This document shows positions 7,730 through 16,831 of a stretch of 64,000 bases of DNA, in pieces. The notes under the pieces are model-generated. The model was not told the origin of the DNA, did no database searches, and saw only the letters and a program-made list of their open reading frames with translations. How positions within the stretch are numbered: position 1 is the first letter of the stretch; each line of letters begins with the position of its first letter. Origin of the DNA: Sphingobium sp. C100 (GTDB lineage: Bacteria > Pseudomonadota > Alphaproteobacteria > Sphingomonadales > Sphingomonadaceae); NCBI RefSeq assembly GCF_000508185.1, contig NZ_AYOY01000198.1:16632-80631 (forward strand), in the 5' to 3' direction. Both the position numbers and the translations under genes were made by a program.

Positions 7730-10291
7730 TTAGAAGCCGACGATCAGCGAGGCGCTGATCGCGCGCGGCGACCCAAAGTTCACGAATGCCGAGGACGAGC
7801 TGGACAGCGTGTCCAGGCCGCCACTAAACGAGCCGACATAGAATTTGTCGAACAGGTTCGAAACGTTGAGCTGGATCGCACCCTTTTCCATGCCCAGGCT
7901 CGCCAGCGAGTAACGCAGGTCGAGGTCGACGACGGTGTAGCCGCCGAACTTGGCGCCGGGGAAGATCAGCTTGGTCGAACCATCAGCCAAGGTCGCCGTC
8001 TGAATTTCACCGTTGATGTCGTTCAGATAGCGCGAGCTGGTGCGCTTCGCCTGAACGCCCATGGTGAAGTCGCCGACATTGCCCTGGAGACGGCCACCGA
8101 ACAGGAATTTCGGTGCGCCACGTTCACGCTTGCCTGACGTGCGCAGATAGGCGACGCCGTCCTGAACGTAGCACAGCCCTGCCAGCGCGATGTCGCTGGT
8201 GGCCGAGCAGCTGGCCGTCACCGCATCGTTCTCAATTTCCGACTTGATGTAGGAACCGAACAGATAAGCCGTCACTTCCTTGATCGGGCTGTACGAGATG
8301 CTGCCGTCAACACCGTATTTCTTGACCGGGCCGAGGTTGGTGTCGGTGCCGTTGCCGTCGATGTCATAGGCGGTGACCAGACGGTTCTTATACTTGGAGT
8401 ACCAACCGGTGATCGCGGCCTGGACTTGGCCCGACGTGTAGCGCAGGCTCGCGTCGAAGCTGTCCGACGTTTCCGGCGAACGGTAAGCGGCATCGCTACC
8501 GTCGGGGAAGTAGAAGGAGTTATACAGCGCGTCCGTGCCGGGAACCGAAATGTTCTTGGCATAGCTGCCGGCAATGCTGATCTGCGGCGTGATTTTGAAG
8601 ACCGCACCAACGTTGGGCAGGAACTTGTCATATTTCAGCGTGCGGCCCTGCGGTGCAGCCGAACCGCTCGCCTTGCCCGTGGCGTCGTTGAAGCTGTAAG
8701 GATGGGTCGCGATATAATCGGCCTGCTGATCTGCCGGCACACAATCGACGAAACCGCCCGAACTGGTAGTGAAGCAATACTGATTCAGGTCGCGCTTGAA
8801 GAAGGGCAGACGGCCTCCAAGCAGAACGGTCAGTTGGTCGTCAAAGAAGGTGCCGCGATATTCACCGGCAATCTGGTGCAGCGTGGCATAGGACAAACGA
8901 TCGCGCTTGGTCAGCGCATTGCCGGCTGCATCGGTCAGCGGGTCGTTGATCGGGAACACGTCCAAAGGCTCGCCGCCCAGGTCCACATAGCCGGCATAAC
9001 CGGTCTGGCGGTGACGCGCACGATCGTAGCTGTAGGACAGGCGAACGCGGTTATTATCGTCAATCTCGTAGGCCAGGTTGGCGATGCCAACCCAACGACG
9101 GGTGTTGGTCTGGCTCGGCTGAAGCAGCGTGACCCGACCGAGAACGCCGTCACCGTTCAAGTCCTGCCCGAAGTAGAAGGAACCGTTATAGTTGCCTGTG
9201 CCGGTGTAGCCAGCCTTGGCGTCGGTGAACAGGGTTTCATTGGCGCTGGTCGTGCCGCCGCCATTGGCCTTCACCCACTGATAGGCGCCATCGACCGTCA
9301 GCGTGAGGCGCTCGGCCAAGGTGAACTTCGACGCCAAACGGACGTTGCCAGTATTCGAAGGATTGTACCGGCGCTCAAAGTCAGTGCCGCAGGAATTGGG
9401 CGTGCTGGTCTGGCTTACGTTGCAGGGATAGCCGCCGGCGATGTCGTAGAAACGACCATCCTTGTTTCCGGTGAAGGCGTTGGCGCGGAGCGGAGAACCA
9501 CCAAAATTGTTGCGGTTCTGGTTATAATGAGCAGCCAGCGAGATAAAATCGCCGTTAGACCCGATGTCCTGCCAGATCTTGGCGTTATACTGCTGCTTGT
9601 AGACCTTGCCATAGTTGGAGAAGGCCGCGTCGTTGCGCGCACGCGATGCCGAAATCCAGGCCTTGGTTCCGTGACCAGTCAGATCGCCGGTATTGACCAC
9701 GCCGAACATGCGGAAGAAGGGACGATCGCCCGAACCGTCAGCCACAATGTTGCCGTAGCTGACGCTGGCGAGGACGCCATATTCGTCGCTGGGTTCAAGC
9801 GTGTTGATGTTGACGGTACCGCCGACAGCCGCCGCGGTCGGGCTGTCGACGTCGGTGGAACCCAGGTTGACGTTGACGTTCTCGATCAGTTCAGGGTCTA
9901 CCTGCTGATTAGTATAGACCGCATAGTTACCGGAGTCGTTGAGCGGGATGCCGTCGAAGGTCTGCGAAATACGGTCCGAACTGAAACCGCGGATGGTGAA
10001 GGAACCACCGCTGGAACCCCAGGGATCGTTGTTGGTGAAGCTGACGCCCGGCACCAGGTTGATGATTTCGTTGACCGACTGGCCGGGACGCTGCGCCTTG
10101 ATCAATTCCTGGTCAAGCACGACCCTCGCCTTGGGCGAATCGGGAATCTTGACGCCGCCGACGCTCTGATCAGCGCGCGCGCCCGTCACGACGATGGTGT
10201 CGAAGTCATTCGAACCGGTCGACTGCGCGAAGGCGGCGCCCGGGATGGCTACGGCGATGACTGCCGCGCTGCCCATGAGAAACTGTTTCAT
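7730..10291 (-). CDS. TonB-dependent outer-membrane receptor
   Basis: The 853-residue precursor begins MKQFLMGSAAVIAVAIP, a signal peptide cleaved near AFAQ. A TonB-box-like DTIVVTG follows at about residue 30, then the plug domain (residues about 45 to 160, with FTIRGFSSDRISQTFDGIP) and a long beta-barrel. The last residue is Phe (ASLIVGF), the usual barrel-insertion signal. There is no N-terminal STN signalling domain, so it should be a transporter rather than a FecA-type transducer. The start at 10291 has an AAGGG ribosome site; the frame extends 13 codons further without support. The substrate is unknown. It stands alone, with no adjacent periplasmic or inner-membrane transporter. Confidence 0.93.
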   Translation of the reverse strand: MKQFLMGSAAVIAVAIPGAAFAQSTGSNDFDTIVVTGARADQSVGGVKIPDSPKARVVLDQELIKAQRPGQSVNEIINLVPGVSFTNNDPWGSSGGSFTIRGFSSDRISQTFDGIPLNDSGNYAVYTNQQVDPELIENVNVNLGSTDVDSPTAAAVGGTVNINTLEPSDEYGVLASVSYGNIVADGSGDRPFFRMFGVVNTGDLTGHGTKAWISASRARNDAAFSNYGKVYKQQYNAKIWQDIGSNGDFISLAAHYNQNRNNFGGSPLRANAFTGNKDGRFYDIAGGYPCNVSQTSTPNSCGTDFERRYNPSNTGNVRLASKFTLAERLTLTVDGAYQWVKANGGGTTSANETLFTDAKAGYTGTGNYNGSFYFGQDLNGDGVLGRVTLLQPSQTNTRRWVGIANLAYEIDDNNRVRLSYSYDRARHRQTGYAGYVDLGGEPLDVFPINDPLTDAAGNALTKRDRLSYATLHQIAGEYRGTFFDDQLTVLLGGRLPFFKRDLNQYCFTTSSGGFVDCVPADQQADYIATHPYSFNDATGKASGSAAPQGRTLKYDKFLPNVGAVFKITPQISIAGSYAKNISVPGTDALYNSFYFPDGSDAAYRSPETSDSFDASLRYTSGQVQAAITGWYSKYKNRLVTAYDIDGNGTDTNLGPVKKYGVDGSISYSPIKEVTAYLFGSYIKSEIENDAVTASCSATSDIALAGLCYVQDGVAYLRTSGKRERGAPKFLFGGRLQGNVGDFTMGVQAKRTSSRYLNDINGEIQTATLADGSTKLIFPGAKFGGYTVVDLDLRYSLASLGMEKGAIQLNVSNLFDKFYVGSFSGGLDTLSSSSSAFVNFGSPRAISASLIVGF

Positions 10292-10596
10292 TAGACCCTT
10301 GTCCCTTTCCAAGAGTGGGGGCGATCGCACCCACTATCGTCCTGCTCTTTCAAGCTGGAGCCGCCTGTCGCGGCAACTGGCGACGCCCCTGTGATGCTGT
10401 CGTTGCGCTTTTGTTACAGCGCATCATCAGGATTGTCGCAAACTCCCCGCAGCCCGATCCACGGTGGGACCAGACAGCGCGCCTATGGGTATAATATGTT
10501 GAGATTTCATGACATATTTTCCGACGCGCGGACCAGTTCGGCACTGGTGCAATTTTGCAACGCAGCAGGAATTTTTGTGCGTCGCGCGAAGGCGTG
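10292..10596. other. Intergenic region upstream of the receptor gene
   Basis: This holds the promoter region of the minus-strand receptor gene. Part of it, around 10420-10520, is AT-richer than its surroundings. I could not assign -35/-10 boxes with confidence, and no gene was seen. Short ORFs here do not resemble proteins. Confidence 0.4.
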
Positions 10597-10626
10597 AAAA
10601 AGGGGCCGGCGATCGCCGCCGGCCCC
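10597..10626 (-). terminator. Rho-independent terminator of clpX
   Basis: A perfect 10-base-pair stem (GGGGCCGGCG / CGCCGGCCCC, 5-base loop) is followed by five T on the minus strand, 32 bases past the clpX stop. Confidence 0.9.
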
Positions 10627-10657
10627 TCGTCATTCTATCAAGCAGGACCGATCGAAA

Positions 10658-11926
10658 TCAGGCCGCGTCTTCTGCCCGTTTCTTGCTCTCGCTGAACACC
10701 CGGATCGGCTCCTTCGTGCCGGCGACGACATCCTTGTCCACCACCACTTCGCCGACACCTTCCATCGACGGCAGGTCGAACATGGTGTCGAGCAGGATCG
10801 ATTCGAGGATCGACCGCAGGCCGCGCGCGCCGGTTTTGCGTTCGATTGCCTTCTTTGCGATCGCCGTCAGGGCATCGTCCGTGAAGCTAAGCTCGACATT
10901 CTCCATGTCGAACAGCTTTTGATACTGCTTCACCAGGGCGTTTTTCGGTTCGACCAGGATCTTGACCAGCGCCGACACATCGAGGTCTTCCAGCGTGGCG
11001 ATGACCGGCAGCCGGCCCACAAATTCAGGGATCAGACCGAATTTGAGCAGATCTTCCGGCTCCGACTGACGCAGCAATTCGCCGGTCTTGCGCTCTTCGG
11101 GCGCGGCGACATGCGCGCCGAAACCGATCGACTTGGCTTCCAGACGATCGCCGATGATCTTTTCTAGGCCCGCAAAGGCGCCGCCGCAGATGAACAGGAT
11201 GTTGGTCGTATCGACCTGAAGAAACTCCTGCTGCGGATGTTTGCGGCCGCCCTGGGGCGGAACGCTGGCGGTGGTGCCTTCCATCAGCTTGAGCAGCGCC
11301 TGCTGCACGCCTTCGCCCGACACGTCGCGGGTGATGGAGGGATTTTCCGCCTTGCGGCTGATCTTGTCGATCTCGTCGATGTAGACGATGCCGCGCTGCG
11401 CCTTTTCGACATTATAGTCGGACGCCTGCAACAGTTTGAGGATGATGTTTTCCACATCCTCGCCGACATAGCCGGCTTCGGTCAGCGTCGTCGCGTCCGC
11501 CATGGTGAAGGGCACGTCGAACGTCTTGGCCAGCGTCTGGGCCAGCAGCGTCTTGCCACAGCCGGTCGGGCCAACGAGCAGGATGTTGGACTTGGCCAGT
11601 TCCACCTCGCCCGGCTTCGAACCGTGATTGAGGCGCTTGTAATGATTATGGACCGCCACCGACAGCACGCGCTTGGCGCGGTTCTGGCCGATCACATAAT
11701 CGTCGAGCACATCGCAGATTTCCTGCGGGGTGGGCACGCCGCCATCTTTCCGGCCGACGAGACCGCCCTTGGTCTCCTCCCGGATGATGTCGTTGCACAG
11801 TTCCACGCATTCGTCGCAGATGAACACGGTCGGTCCCGCGATCAGCTTCCGCACCTCATGCTGCGACTTGCCGCAGAAGGAGCAGTAGAGCGTGCTTTTC
11901 GAATCCGAACCGGTAAGCTTAGTCAT
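10658..11926 (-). CDS. clpX: ATP-dependent Clp protease ATP-binding subunit ClpX
   Basis: This 422-residue AAA+ unfoldase recognises substrates and feeds them to ClpP. The N-terminal C4 zinc domain (CSFCGK ... CDECVELC, residues 16 to 44) is intact. Walker A is GPTGCGKT near residue 120, Walker B is VYIDEIDKI near residue 182, and a ClpP-contacting IGF loop is present as KSIGFGA near residue 267. The arginine-containing [10 protein letters not shown] segment lies near the C-terminus. Length is standard. It lies 140 bases downstream of clpP on the same strand and closes the block with its own terminator. Confidence 0.98.
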   Translation of the reverse strand: MTKLTGSDSKSTLYCSFCGKSQHEVRKLIAGPTVFICDECVELCNDIIREETKGGLVGRKDGGVPTPQEICDVLDDYVIGQNRAKRVLSVAVHNHYKRLNHGSKPGEVELAKSNILLVGPTGCGKTLLAQTLAKTFDVPFTMADATTLTEAGYVGEDVENIILKLLQASDYNVEKAQRGIVYIDEIDKISRKAENPSITRDVSGEGVQQALLKLMEGTTASVPPQGGRKHPQQEFLQVDTTNILFICGGAFAGLEKIIGDRLEAKSIGFGAHVAAPEERKTGELLRQSEPEDLLKFGLIPEFVGRLPVIATLEDLDVSALVKILVEPKNALVKQYQKLFDMENVELSFTDDALTAIAKKAIERKTGARGLRSILESILLDTMFDLPSMEGVGEVVVDKDVVAGTKEPIRVFSESKKRAEDAA

Positions 11927-12066
11927 TCGCCATTCTCTCTTCCCTCCCGGCTGGCAGTCACCAGAGCTGCGTCCGGCGAGGGATTTTCTGGTCCAAAGGC
12001 CATCCTAGCCCGCCGCGCGCCCTTTTCACAAGAGGTGAAAGTGACGCAGCGGCGTAAAGATAGGCT

Positions 12067-12699
12067 TTATCCCTCGGTTGTTTCCGCCATCGGGCGGCGA
12101 TCAAAGACTTCGTCGACCAGGCCGAAGGTCTTGGCCTCGTCCGCTTCGAGGAAGGTGTCGCGGTCCATCGCCCGCTCCACAGCTTCCAGCGTCTGGCCGG
12201 TATATTGAACATAAAGATCGTTCAGGCGACGACGGATGCGCAGGATTTCCTTGGCCTGGATTTCGATGTCGGACGCCATGCCCTGCGCCCCGCCCGAAGG
12301 CTGATGCACCATGATGCGCGCGTTCGACAGGGCGATGCGCTTGCCCGGTTCGCCCGCGGCGAGCAGGAAGCTGCCCATCGACGCGGCCTGGCCGATGCAC
12401 ACGGTGCCGACCTGGGGACGAATATATTTCATCGTGTCATGGATCGCCATGCCGGACGTCACGACGCCACCGGGCGAGTTGATATACATCCAGATGTCCT
12501 TTTTCGGATTTTCCGATTCCAGGAACAGGAGCTGGGCGACGATCAGCGACGCCATATGGTCTTCGACCTGACCGGTGATGAAGATGATCCGCTCGCGCAG
12601 CAGCCGCGAATAGATGTCGAAGCTGCGTTCGCCGCGGTTCGACTGTTCGATGACGATAGGGACCAACGCGGCCATGGGATCGGACATGATATCGGTCAT
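12067..12699 (-). CDS. clpP: ATP-dependent Clp protease proteolytic subunit ClpP
   Basis: The 210-residue serine protease subunit carries the catalytic Ser in [10 protein letters not shown] near residue 110, the catalytic His in [11 protein letters not shown] near residue 135 and the Asp in [12 protein letters not shown] near residue 184. The N-terminal [17 protein letters not shown] segment is typical. The start at 12699 is preferred because AAGAG lies just upstream; 17 further codons are open but do not match the family. It pairs with clpX downstream. The gene order tig-(GT2)-clpP-clpX differs from the usual tig-clpP-clpX by one inserted gene. Confidence 0.98.
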   Translation of the reverse strand: MTDIMSDPMAALVPIVIEQSNRGERSFDIYSRLLRERIIFITGQVEDHMASLIVAQLLFLESENPKKDIWMYINSPGGVVTSGMAIHDTMKYIRPQVGTVCIGQAASMGSFLLAAGEPGKRIALSNARIMVHQPSGGAQGMASDIEIQAKEILRIRRRLNDLYVQYTGQTLEAVERAMDRDTFLEADEAKTFGLVDEVFDRRPMAETTEG

Positions 12700-12791
12700 T
12701 GTGCTCTTTTCCGGGTAGTTGCTTTTTGCCCAGCCCCTACATCGGCACAAATGGCGGATGGTTCAAGGGGCTTGGACCAGGGAGGGTCCGA

Positions 12792-13733
12792 TCAGTCGCG
12801 GCGCGCGAAATCGGCGGGTGCGCGAAAGGCAAGATAGGCAAGCCGCCGCACTTCGCGCCGGCCGCGCACCACGGTGTCGAGGATGAGACCGCACATCGCG
12901 GACAAGGTGGCGAGGATCATCAGCCCCGTCACCAGAATCGCCGTGGGAAAGCGCGGCACGAGGCCGGTATGCATATAGGTGACGATCAGCGGCGCGGCAA
13001 GCACCAGCCCCAGCAGCGCCAGCGCGGCGGCGATCAGACCGAAGAAGAGGACGGGCCGTTCGATGCGATAGAGGGTGATGATGGTGCGCAGGATGCGAAA
13101 GCCGTCACGATAGGTGCTGAGCTTGCTGACCGATCCCTCCGGCCGCGCGCCATAGGCGGTAACGACCTCCGCCACCGGCATGGCGAGTTCCAGCGCGTGC
13201 ACGCTGATTTCGGTCTCGATCTCGAAACCGGCCGAAAGGACCGGGAAGCTTTTTACGAAGCGGCGCGAAAAAACGCGATAGCCCGACAATATGTCGGTGA
13301 AGCTGCGGCCGAAAAGCTGCTTGAGCAACGTCGTCAGCGCCCAGTTGCCGAAGCGATGGCCGCGCCGATAGGCGGCCTCCACCGCGTCACGGCGACAACC
13401 GACGACCATGTCCAGATTATCCGCCAGCATCGCGCCGATCATGGCGGGCGCGGCCGCGGCCTCATAGGTGGCGTCGCCGTCCGCCATCACATAGATGTCG
13501 GCGTCGATGTCAGCGAACATGCGCCGCACGACATGGCCCTTGCCCTGCTGGCTCACGCGGCGGACGATCGCGCCCGCGCCGGCCGCCAGGTCGCGGCTGG
13601 CGTCAATGCTGTTATTGTCGAACACGTAGATGTCGGCGGCAGGCAGCACCCGGCGAAAATCCTCCACCGTCTGCACGATCGCTTCCGCCTCATTATAACA
13701 GGGCAGGATCACCGCCACGCGCGGCGTTGCCAT
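12792..13733 (-). CDS. Family 2 glycosyltransferase, membrane-anchored (DPM/GtrB-like)
   Basis: The protein has a GT-A fold start VAVILPCYNEAEAIVQTV, an acidic nucleotide-sugar motif MADGDATYE near residue 80 and an SGYRVFSRRFVKSFP segment, all as in dolichyl-phosphate mannosyltransferase/GtrB-like enzymes. Two hydrophobic helices near the C-terminus (about residues 230-250 and 265-290) should anchor it in the inner membrane. The acceptor is probably a polyprenyl phosphate, by family analogy. The ATG at 13733 (MATPRVAVILPC) is chosen because the upstream 30 codons to 13823 look non-conserved. It interrupts the tig-clpP-clpX block. Confidence 0.85.
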   Translation of the reverse strand: MATPRVAVILPCYNEAEAIVQTVEDFRRVLPAADIYVFDNNSIDASRDLAAGAGAIVRRVSQQGKGHVVRRMFADIDADIYVMADGDATYEAAAAPAMIGAMLADNLDMVVGCRRDAVEAAYRRGHRFGNWALTTLLKQLFGRSFTDILSGYRVFSRRFVKSFPVLSAGFEIETEISVHALELAMPVAEVVTAYGARPEGSVSKLSTYRDGFRILRTIITLYRIERPVLFFGLIAAALALLGLVLAAPLIVTYMHTGLVPRFPTAILVTGLMILATLSAMCGLILDTVVRGRREVRRLAYLAFRAPADFARRD

Positions 13734-13868
13734 GGCAGGCCCATTCTCCACGCTTTCGCCCATCACTGGCGGAAATTCCTTCATCGTCGCGCTAAGCCCC
13801 TGCCCAATCCGTCGTGCCGACATGGCGCATCATGATTAAGATTTCATCTGCCATGCCGCCGGCGCAAT

Positions 13869-13904
13869 GAAAAGCGCCCGTGCTTCGGAAGGAAGCCGGG
13901 CGCT
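13869..13904 (-). terminator. Rho-independent terminator of tig
   Basis: An AGCGCCCG / CGGGCGCT stem with a partly paired apical region is followed by TTTTC on the minus strand, just past the tig stop. Confidence 0.8.
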
Positions 13905-13926
13905 GTTCATATCGATTCAGGCGATC

Positions 13927-15561
13927 TTATTCGGCCTTGGCAGCGGCCTTTTTGGGAGCGGCCTTCTTCTTCGGCTTGTCATCGGCGGCAGCGTCGTCAG
14001 CGGCTGCATCTTCGACTACAGCCTCGTCCTTCTTGGCCGCAGCCTTCTTGGCGGCAGGCTTCTTGGCGGCAGGCGCTTCCTCCGCCGCAGGAGCGGCTTC
14101 CGCATCCCCCGCCGCGTCGGCCGGCTCCGCCTTCTTCTTGGGCGCCGCCTTCTTGGCCTTGGGCTTGTCGTCATGATCATGGTCATGGTCATGACCGCAA
14201 TCGGGGCCGTGGACATGCGGCTTCAGGTCGCCATCTTCCGCCTCGATTGCGGCTTCCAGTTCCTCGCGCGTCACGGCGCGGCCGGTGACTTCCGCCTTTT
14301 CGAACAGGAAGTCGACGACCTTGTCCTCATACAGGGGCGCACGCAGCTGGGCGGCGGCCATCGGATCCTGGCGGACATATTGCACGAACCGCTCGCGATC
14401 CTGCGGGCTATATTGCTGCGCGGCCTGCATGACCAAGCGGTTCATTTCCTGGTCGGAAACGGTCACGCCATTGGCCTGGCCGATTTCGGACAGCAGCAGG
14501 CCCAGACGAACGCGACGCACCGCGATGGCGCGATAATCGTCCTTTTCAGATTCCATTTCCTTGAGAGCCGCTTCGGGATCTTCCTCATGGCTCGCTTCAT
14601 GCTGGAGCTGCGCCCAGATCTGGTCGAACTCGGCCTCCACCATGCTGGGCGGCACGTCGAAATCATGCGCGGCGGCGAGCTGATCGAGCAGCTTGCGCTT
14701 CATATGGGTGCGGGTCAGGCCATTATGTTCCTGCTCGATCTGCCCCTTGAGCAGTTCGTTCAGCTTGTCCAGCCCTTCCAGGCCCAGCGACTTGGCGAAT
14801 TCATCGTCCAGCTTGGGCTTGTCGGCGTCCAGCACCGACTTGACGGTCACGTCGAAGGTCGCTGCCTTGCCGGCCAGATGCTCGGCGCCATAATCTTCGG
14901 GGAAAGTGACCTCGATGGTCTTATCCTCACCCTTTTTGACGCCGGTCAGTTGATCTTCGAAACCAGGGATGAACTGGCCCGAGCCAAGCGTGAGACGGAT
15001 GTCCTGCGCCGCACCGCCCTCAAATTCCTCACCATCGACCTTGCCGACGAAATCCACGACCAGCGTGTCGCCTTCGGCAGCGGCGTGATCGTCCGCATGT
15101 TCCGCCAGCGCACCCTGCTGGGAGGCGATGCGGCCGGCGGACTCGGCCACCTGCGCGTCGCTGACCTCGACAGTGAGGCGTTCCAGCTTCAGACCCTCGA
15201 TGCTGGGCGCCGCGATTTCCGGCAGCACTTCCAGTTCGACCTTCACTTCGGCGTCCTGGCCGAATTCAAAGCCTTCATCCAGTTCGACCGACGGCTGCAT
15301 CGCGGGACGCAGCTTCTGGTCGGCGATCAGCTTCTGAACGCCTTCCTGGATCGAATTATTGAGCGCGTCGCGCTGCAATGATTCCCCGTGCATCTTCTTG
15401 ACGAGGTTGGCAGGCACCTTGCCGGGGCGGAAGCCGGGCATCCGCACCTGCGGAGCGATCGTCATCACTTCCTTCTCGACGCGCGCGTCGATATCCTTCG
15501 AAGTGATGGTCAGGGTATAGGCGCGCTTCAGGCCCTCGTTCAACGTCTCGACAGTCTGCAT
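13927..15561 (-). CDS. tig: Trigger factor with extended Lys/Ala- and His-rich C-terminal tail
   Basis: The 544-residue ribosome-bound chaperone has the ribosome-docking motif GFRPGKVPANLVKK near residue 42, an FKBP-type peptidyl-prolyl isomerase domain at about residues 155-245 (GDTLVVDFVGKVDGEEFEGG) and a helical C-terminal chaperone domain to about residue 440. About 100 residues follow that normal trigger factors lack. They begin with a His/Asp cluster containing GPDCGHDHDHDHDD, then alternating AAPKK/AAKK basic stretches and acidic Ala-rich stretches. The ATG at 15561 is used; a TTG four codons upstream is less likely. Confidence 0.95.
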   Translation of the reverse strand: MQTVETLNEGLKRAYTLTITSKDIDARVEKEVMTIAPQVRMPGFRPGKVPANLVKKMHGESLQRDALNNSIQEGVQKLIADQKLRPAMQPSVELDEGFEFGQDAEVKVELEVLPEIAAPSIEGLKLERLTVEVSDAQVAESAGRIASQQGALAEHADDHAAAEGDTLVVDFVGKVDGEEFEGGAAQDIRLTLGSGQFIPGFEDQLTGVKKGEDKTIEVTFPEDYGAEHLAGKAATFDVTVKSVLDADKPKLDDEFAKSLGLEGLDKLNELLKGQIEQEHNGLTRTHMKRKLLDQLAAAHDFDVPPSMVEAEFDQIWAQLQHEASHEEDPEAALKEMESEKDDYRAIAVRRVRLGLLLSEIGQANGVTVSDQEMNRLVMQAAQQYSPQDRERFVQYVRQDPMAAAQLRAPLYEDKVVDFLFEKAEVTGRAVTREELEAAIEAEDGDLKPHVHGPDCGHDHDHDHDDKPKAKKAAPKKKAEPADAAGDAEAAPAAEEAPAAKKPAAKKAAAKKDEAVVEDAAADDAAADDKPKKKAAPKKAAAKAE

Positions 15562-15629
15562 CTCTTCTCTCAAACGCTTTCTTCAGCTGAATTGCGGTGG
15601 CGCCTGCGATGGGCCTGGGCCTGGCGCAC

Positions 15630-15714
15630 TGGTGCGGGCGAAGGGACTCGAACCCCCACATCTTGCGATACCAGAACCTAAATCTGGCGCGTCTACCAGT
15701 TTCGCCACGCCCGC
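15630..15714 (-). tRNA. tRNA-Leu (anticodon UAG)
   Basis: The minus strand reads GCGGGCG at the 5' end, pairing with CGCCCGC before an A discriminator and an encoded CCA. The anticodon loop TTTAGGT in a CCAGA/TCTGG stem gives anticodon TAG. A long variable arm (class II, about 85 bases) and a GGTTCGAGTCC T-arm fit tRNA-Leu. It lies about 70 bases upstream of tig on the same strand. Confidence 0.96.
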
Positions 15715-15837
15715 ATCGGTCGCCGGTCGGCGCGGCATAGAGAAAAGCGCGGGCAGAGGCAAGGGATAGTCGGTTCGGTCGAGGAACCACGCCACGCCAC
15801 CATGCGTAACGCCCCTATAGCATGAAAGGAAAGCCTC

Positions 15838-16035
15838 ATGGCCACCCGTCCCGCCACCGCACCCGACGGCGTCCCCCCGCCCGACCGGATCGATCCGCAA
15901 TCGCCCGACGAAACCCCCGTTCCGTCGATCCCGCAGGAAGCGCCGATGCGGCAGCCCGACGAGATCAGCCCCGTCGGCCCGGACTATGACCAGCCAGACC
16001 GGGCGCCCGAAGAATTGCCGCCGCCGCCCGACTGA
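15838..16035 (+). CDS. Small proline-rich acidic protein, function unknown
   Basis: This 65-residue product has about 20 prolines and many Asp/Glu, with no signal peptide or membrane segment, so it is predicted to be disordered. A good ribosome site (AAAGGAAAG) precedes the ATG, which is the main reason to treat it as a real gene. No family was recognised. It sits between the tRNA-Leu/tig unit (opposite strand) and the sigma factor gene. Confidence 0.6.
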   Translation: MATRPATAPDGVPPPDRIDPQSPDETPVPSIPQEAPMRQPDEISPVGPDYDQPDRAPEELPPPPD

Positions 16036-16225
16036 GTGGCAAGCCGCGACAGAAACTGTGCGCGGGAAGCCACATATCCATAATTTATTTTCCCGTGATG
16101 GAGGATTTACGGTCGATCCTTAAAATTTGGCCCCGCTTCGACTGGACAGCCCCCTGCATCCATGATTGAACTATGACAGATAAAAGAAATCGGGAGAGGC
16201 GCGGCTGACAAAATAGGGGGTCAAC
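16036..16225. promoter_or_regulatory. Leader/promoter region of the sigma/anti-sigma operon
   Basis: This 190-base gap precedes the GTG start of the sigma factor. It has an AT-rich patch (16075-16135, including ATAATTTATTTTCCC) and an AGGGGG ribosome site five bases before the GTG. The promoter boxes themselves could not be fixed. Confidence 0.4.
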
Positions 16226-16831
16226 GTGCAAAGGGTTCGCGCCAAATTAGAATGGTTCAAGACTGTCATCCTGCCGCAGGAAGCCGCGCTTCGCGGCCGG
16301 CTCCGCAGGATATTGCCATCCACCCATGAACTGGACGATATGGTCGCGGAAGTCATGACGCGCGCCTATGCGACCGAAAATTGGGAAAATGTCACCACCG
16401 GTCGGGCCTATCTCTTCACCATAGCCCGCAACCTGGTGATCGACACCGCCCGCCGCAACAAGGTGGTGAGCTTCGAGACCATCGCCGATCTGGAATTGCT
16501 GGGCGGCGAGAATAATATCGAAGCGCAATTGCACGCGCGCGAGGCGCTGCGCCAGGTTGAGACGATCGTCGAGTCGCTGCCGCCGCAATGCCGCCGCGTG
16601 TTCATCCTTCGCCGCATCCACGAAAAATCGATGCTGGAAATAGCGGAGGAGATGTCCCTGTCCGTTTCTACAGTTGAAAAACATCTGGCCAAAGCGATCG
16701 CAATAGTTATGCGGGCCTGGGCGGAACGTGAGGAAACGGACTTCGAACGTGCGGGCGTCGGGACCAACTTCAAGCTGCGGGAACAGGGACGCGATCGAGG
16801 CGGAAGCCGCGCGCCTGCTGGCCAGGCTTAA
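16226..16831 (+). CDS. ECF RNA polymerase sigma factor, FecI type
   Basis: This 201-residue protein has sigma region 2 (HELDDMVAEVMTRAYATENWENV, then GRAYLFTIARNLVIDTARR) and region 4 (LPPQCRRVFILRRIHEKSML, then SLSVSTVEKHLAKAI). It should direct RNA polymerase to a small regulon. The GTG start is supported by AGGGGG upstream. The downstream FecR-type gene overlaps it by 104 bases in another frame, so the last third of this protein's tail is read twice. No FecA-type receptor is next to it, which is unusual for the family. Confidence 0.92.
   Translation: MQRVRAKLEWFKTVILPQEAALRGRLRRILPSTHELDDMVAEVMTRAYATENWENVTTGRAYLFTIARNLVIDTARRNKVVSFETIADLELLGGENNIEAQLHAREALRQVETIVESLPPQCRRVFILRRIHEKSMLEIAEEMSLSVSTVEKHLAKAIAIVMRAWAEREETDFERAGVGTNFKLREQGRDRGGSRAPAGQA

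Noticed and set aside
7730..10291. TonB receptor as partner of the FecI/FecR genes at 16226-17768
   Set aside because: The receptor lacks the N-terminal STN signalling domain needed for that system and is 6 kb away on the other strand.
8426..10294. 622-residue plus-strand ORF opposite the TonB receptor
   Set aside because: Antisense shadow with repetitive composition and no recognisable domain; the minus strand has signal peptide, plug and barrel end.
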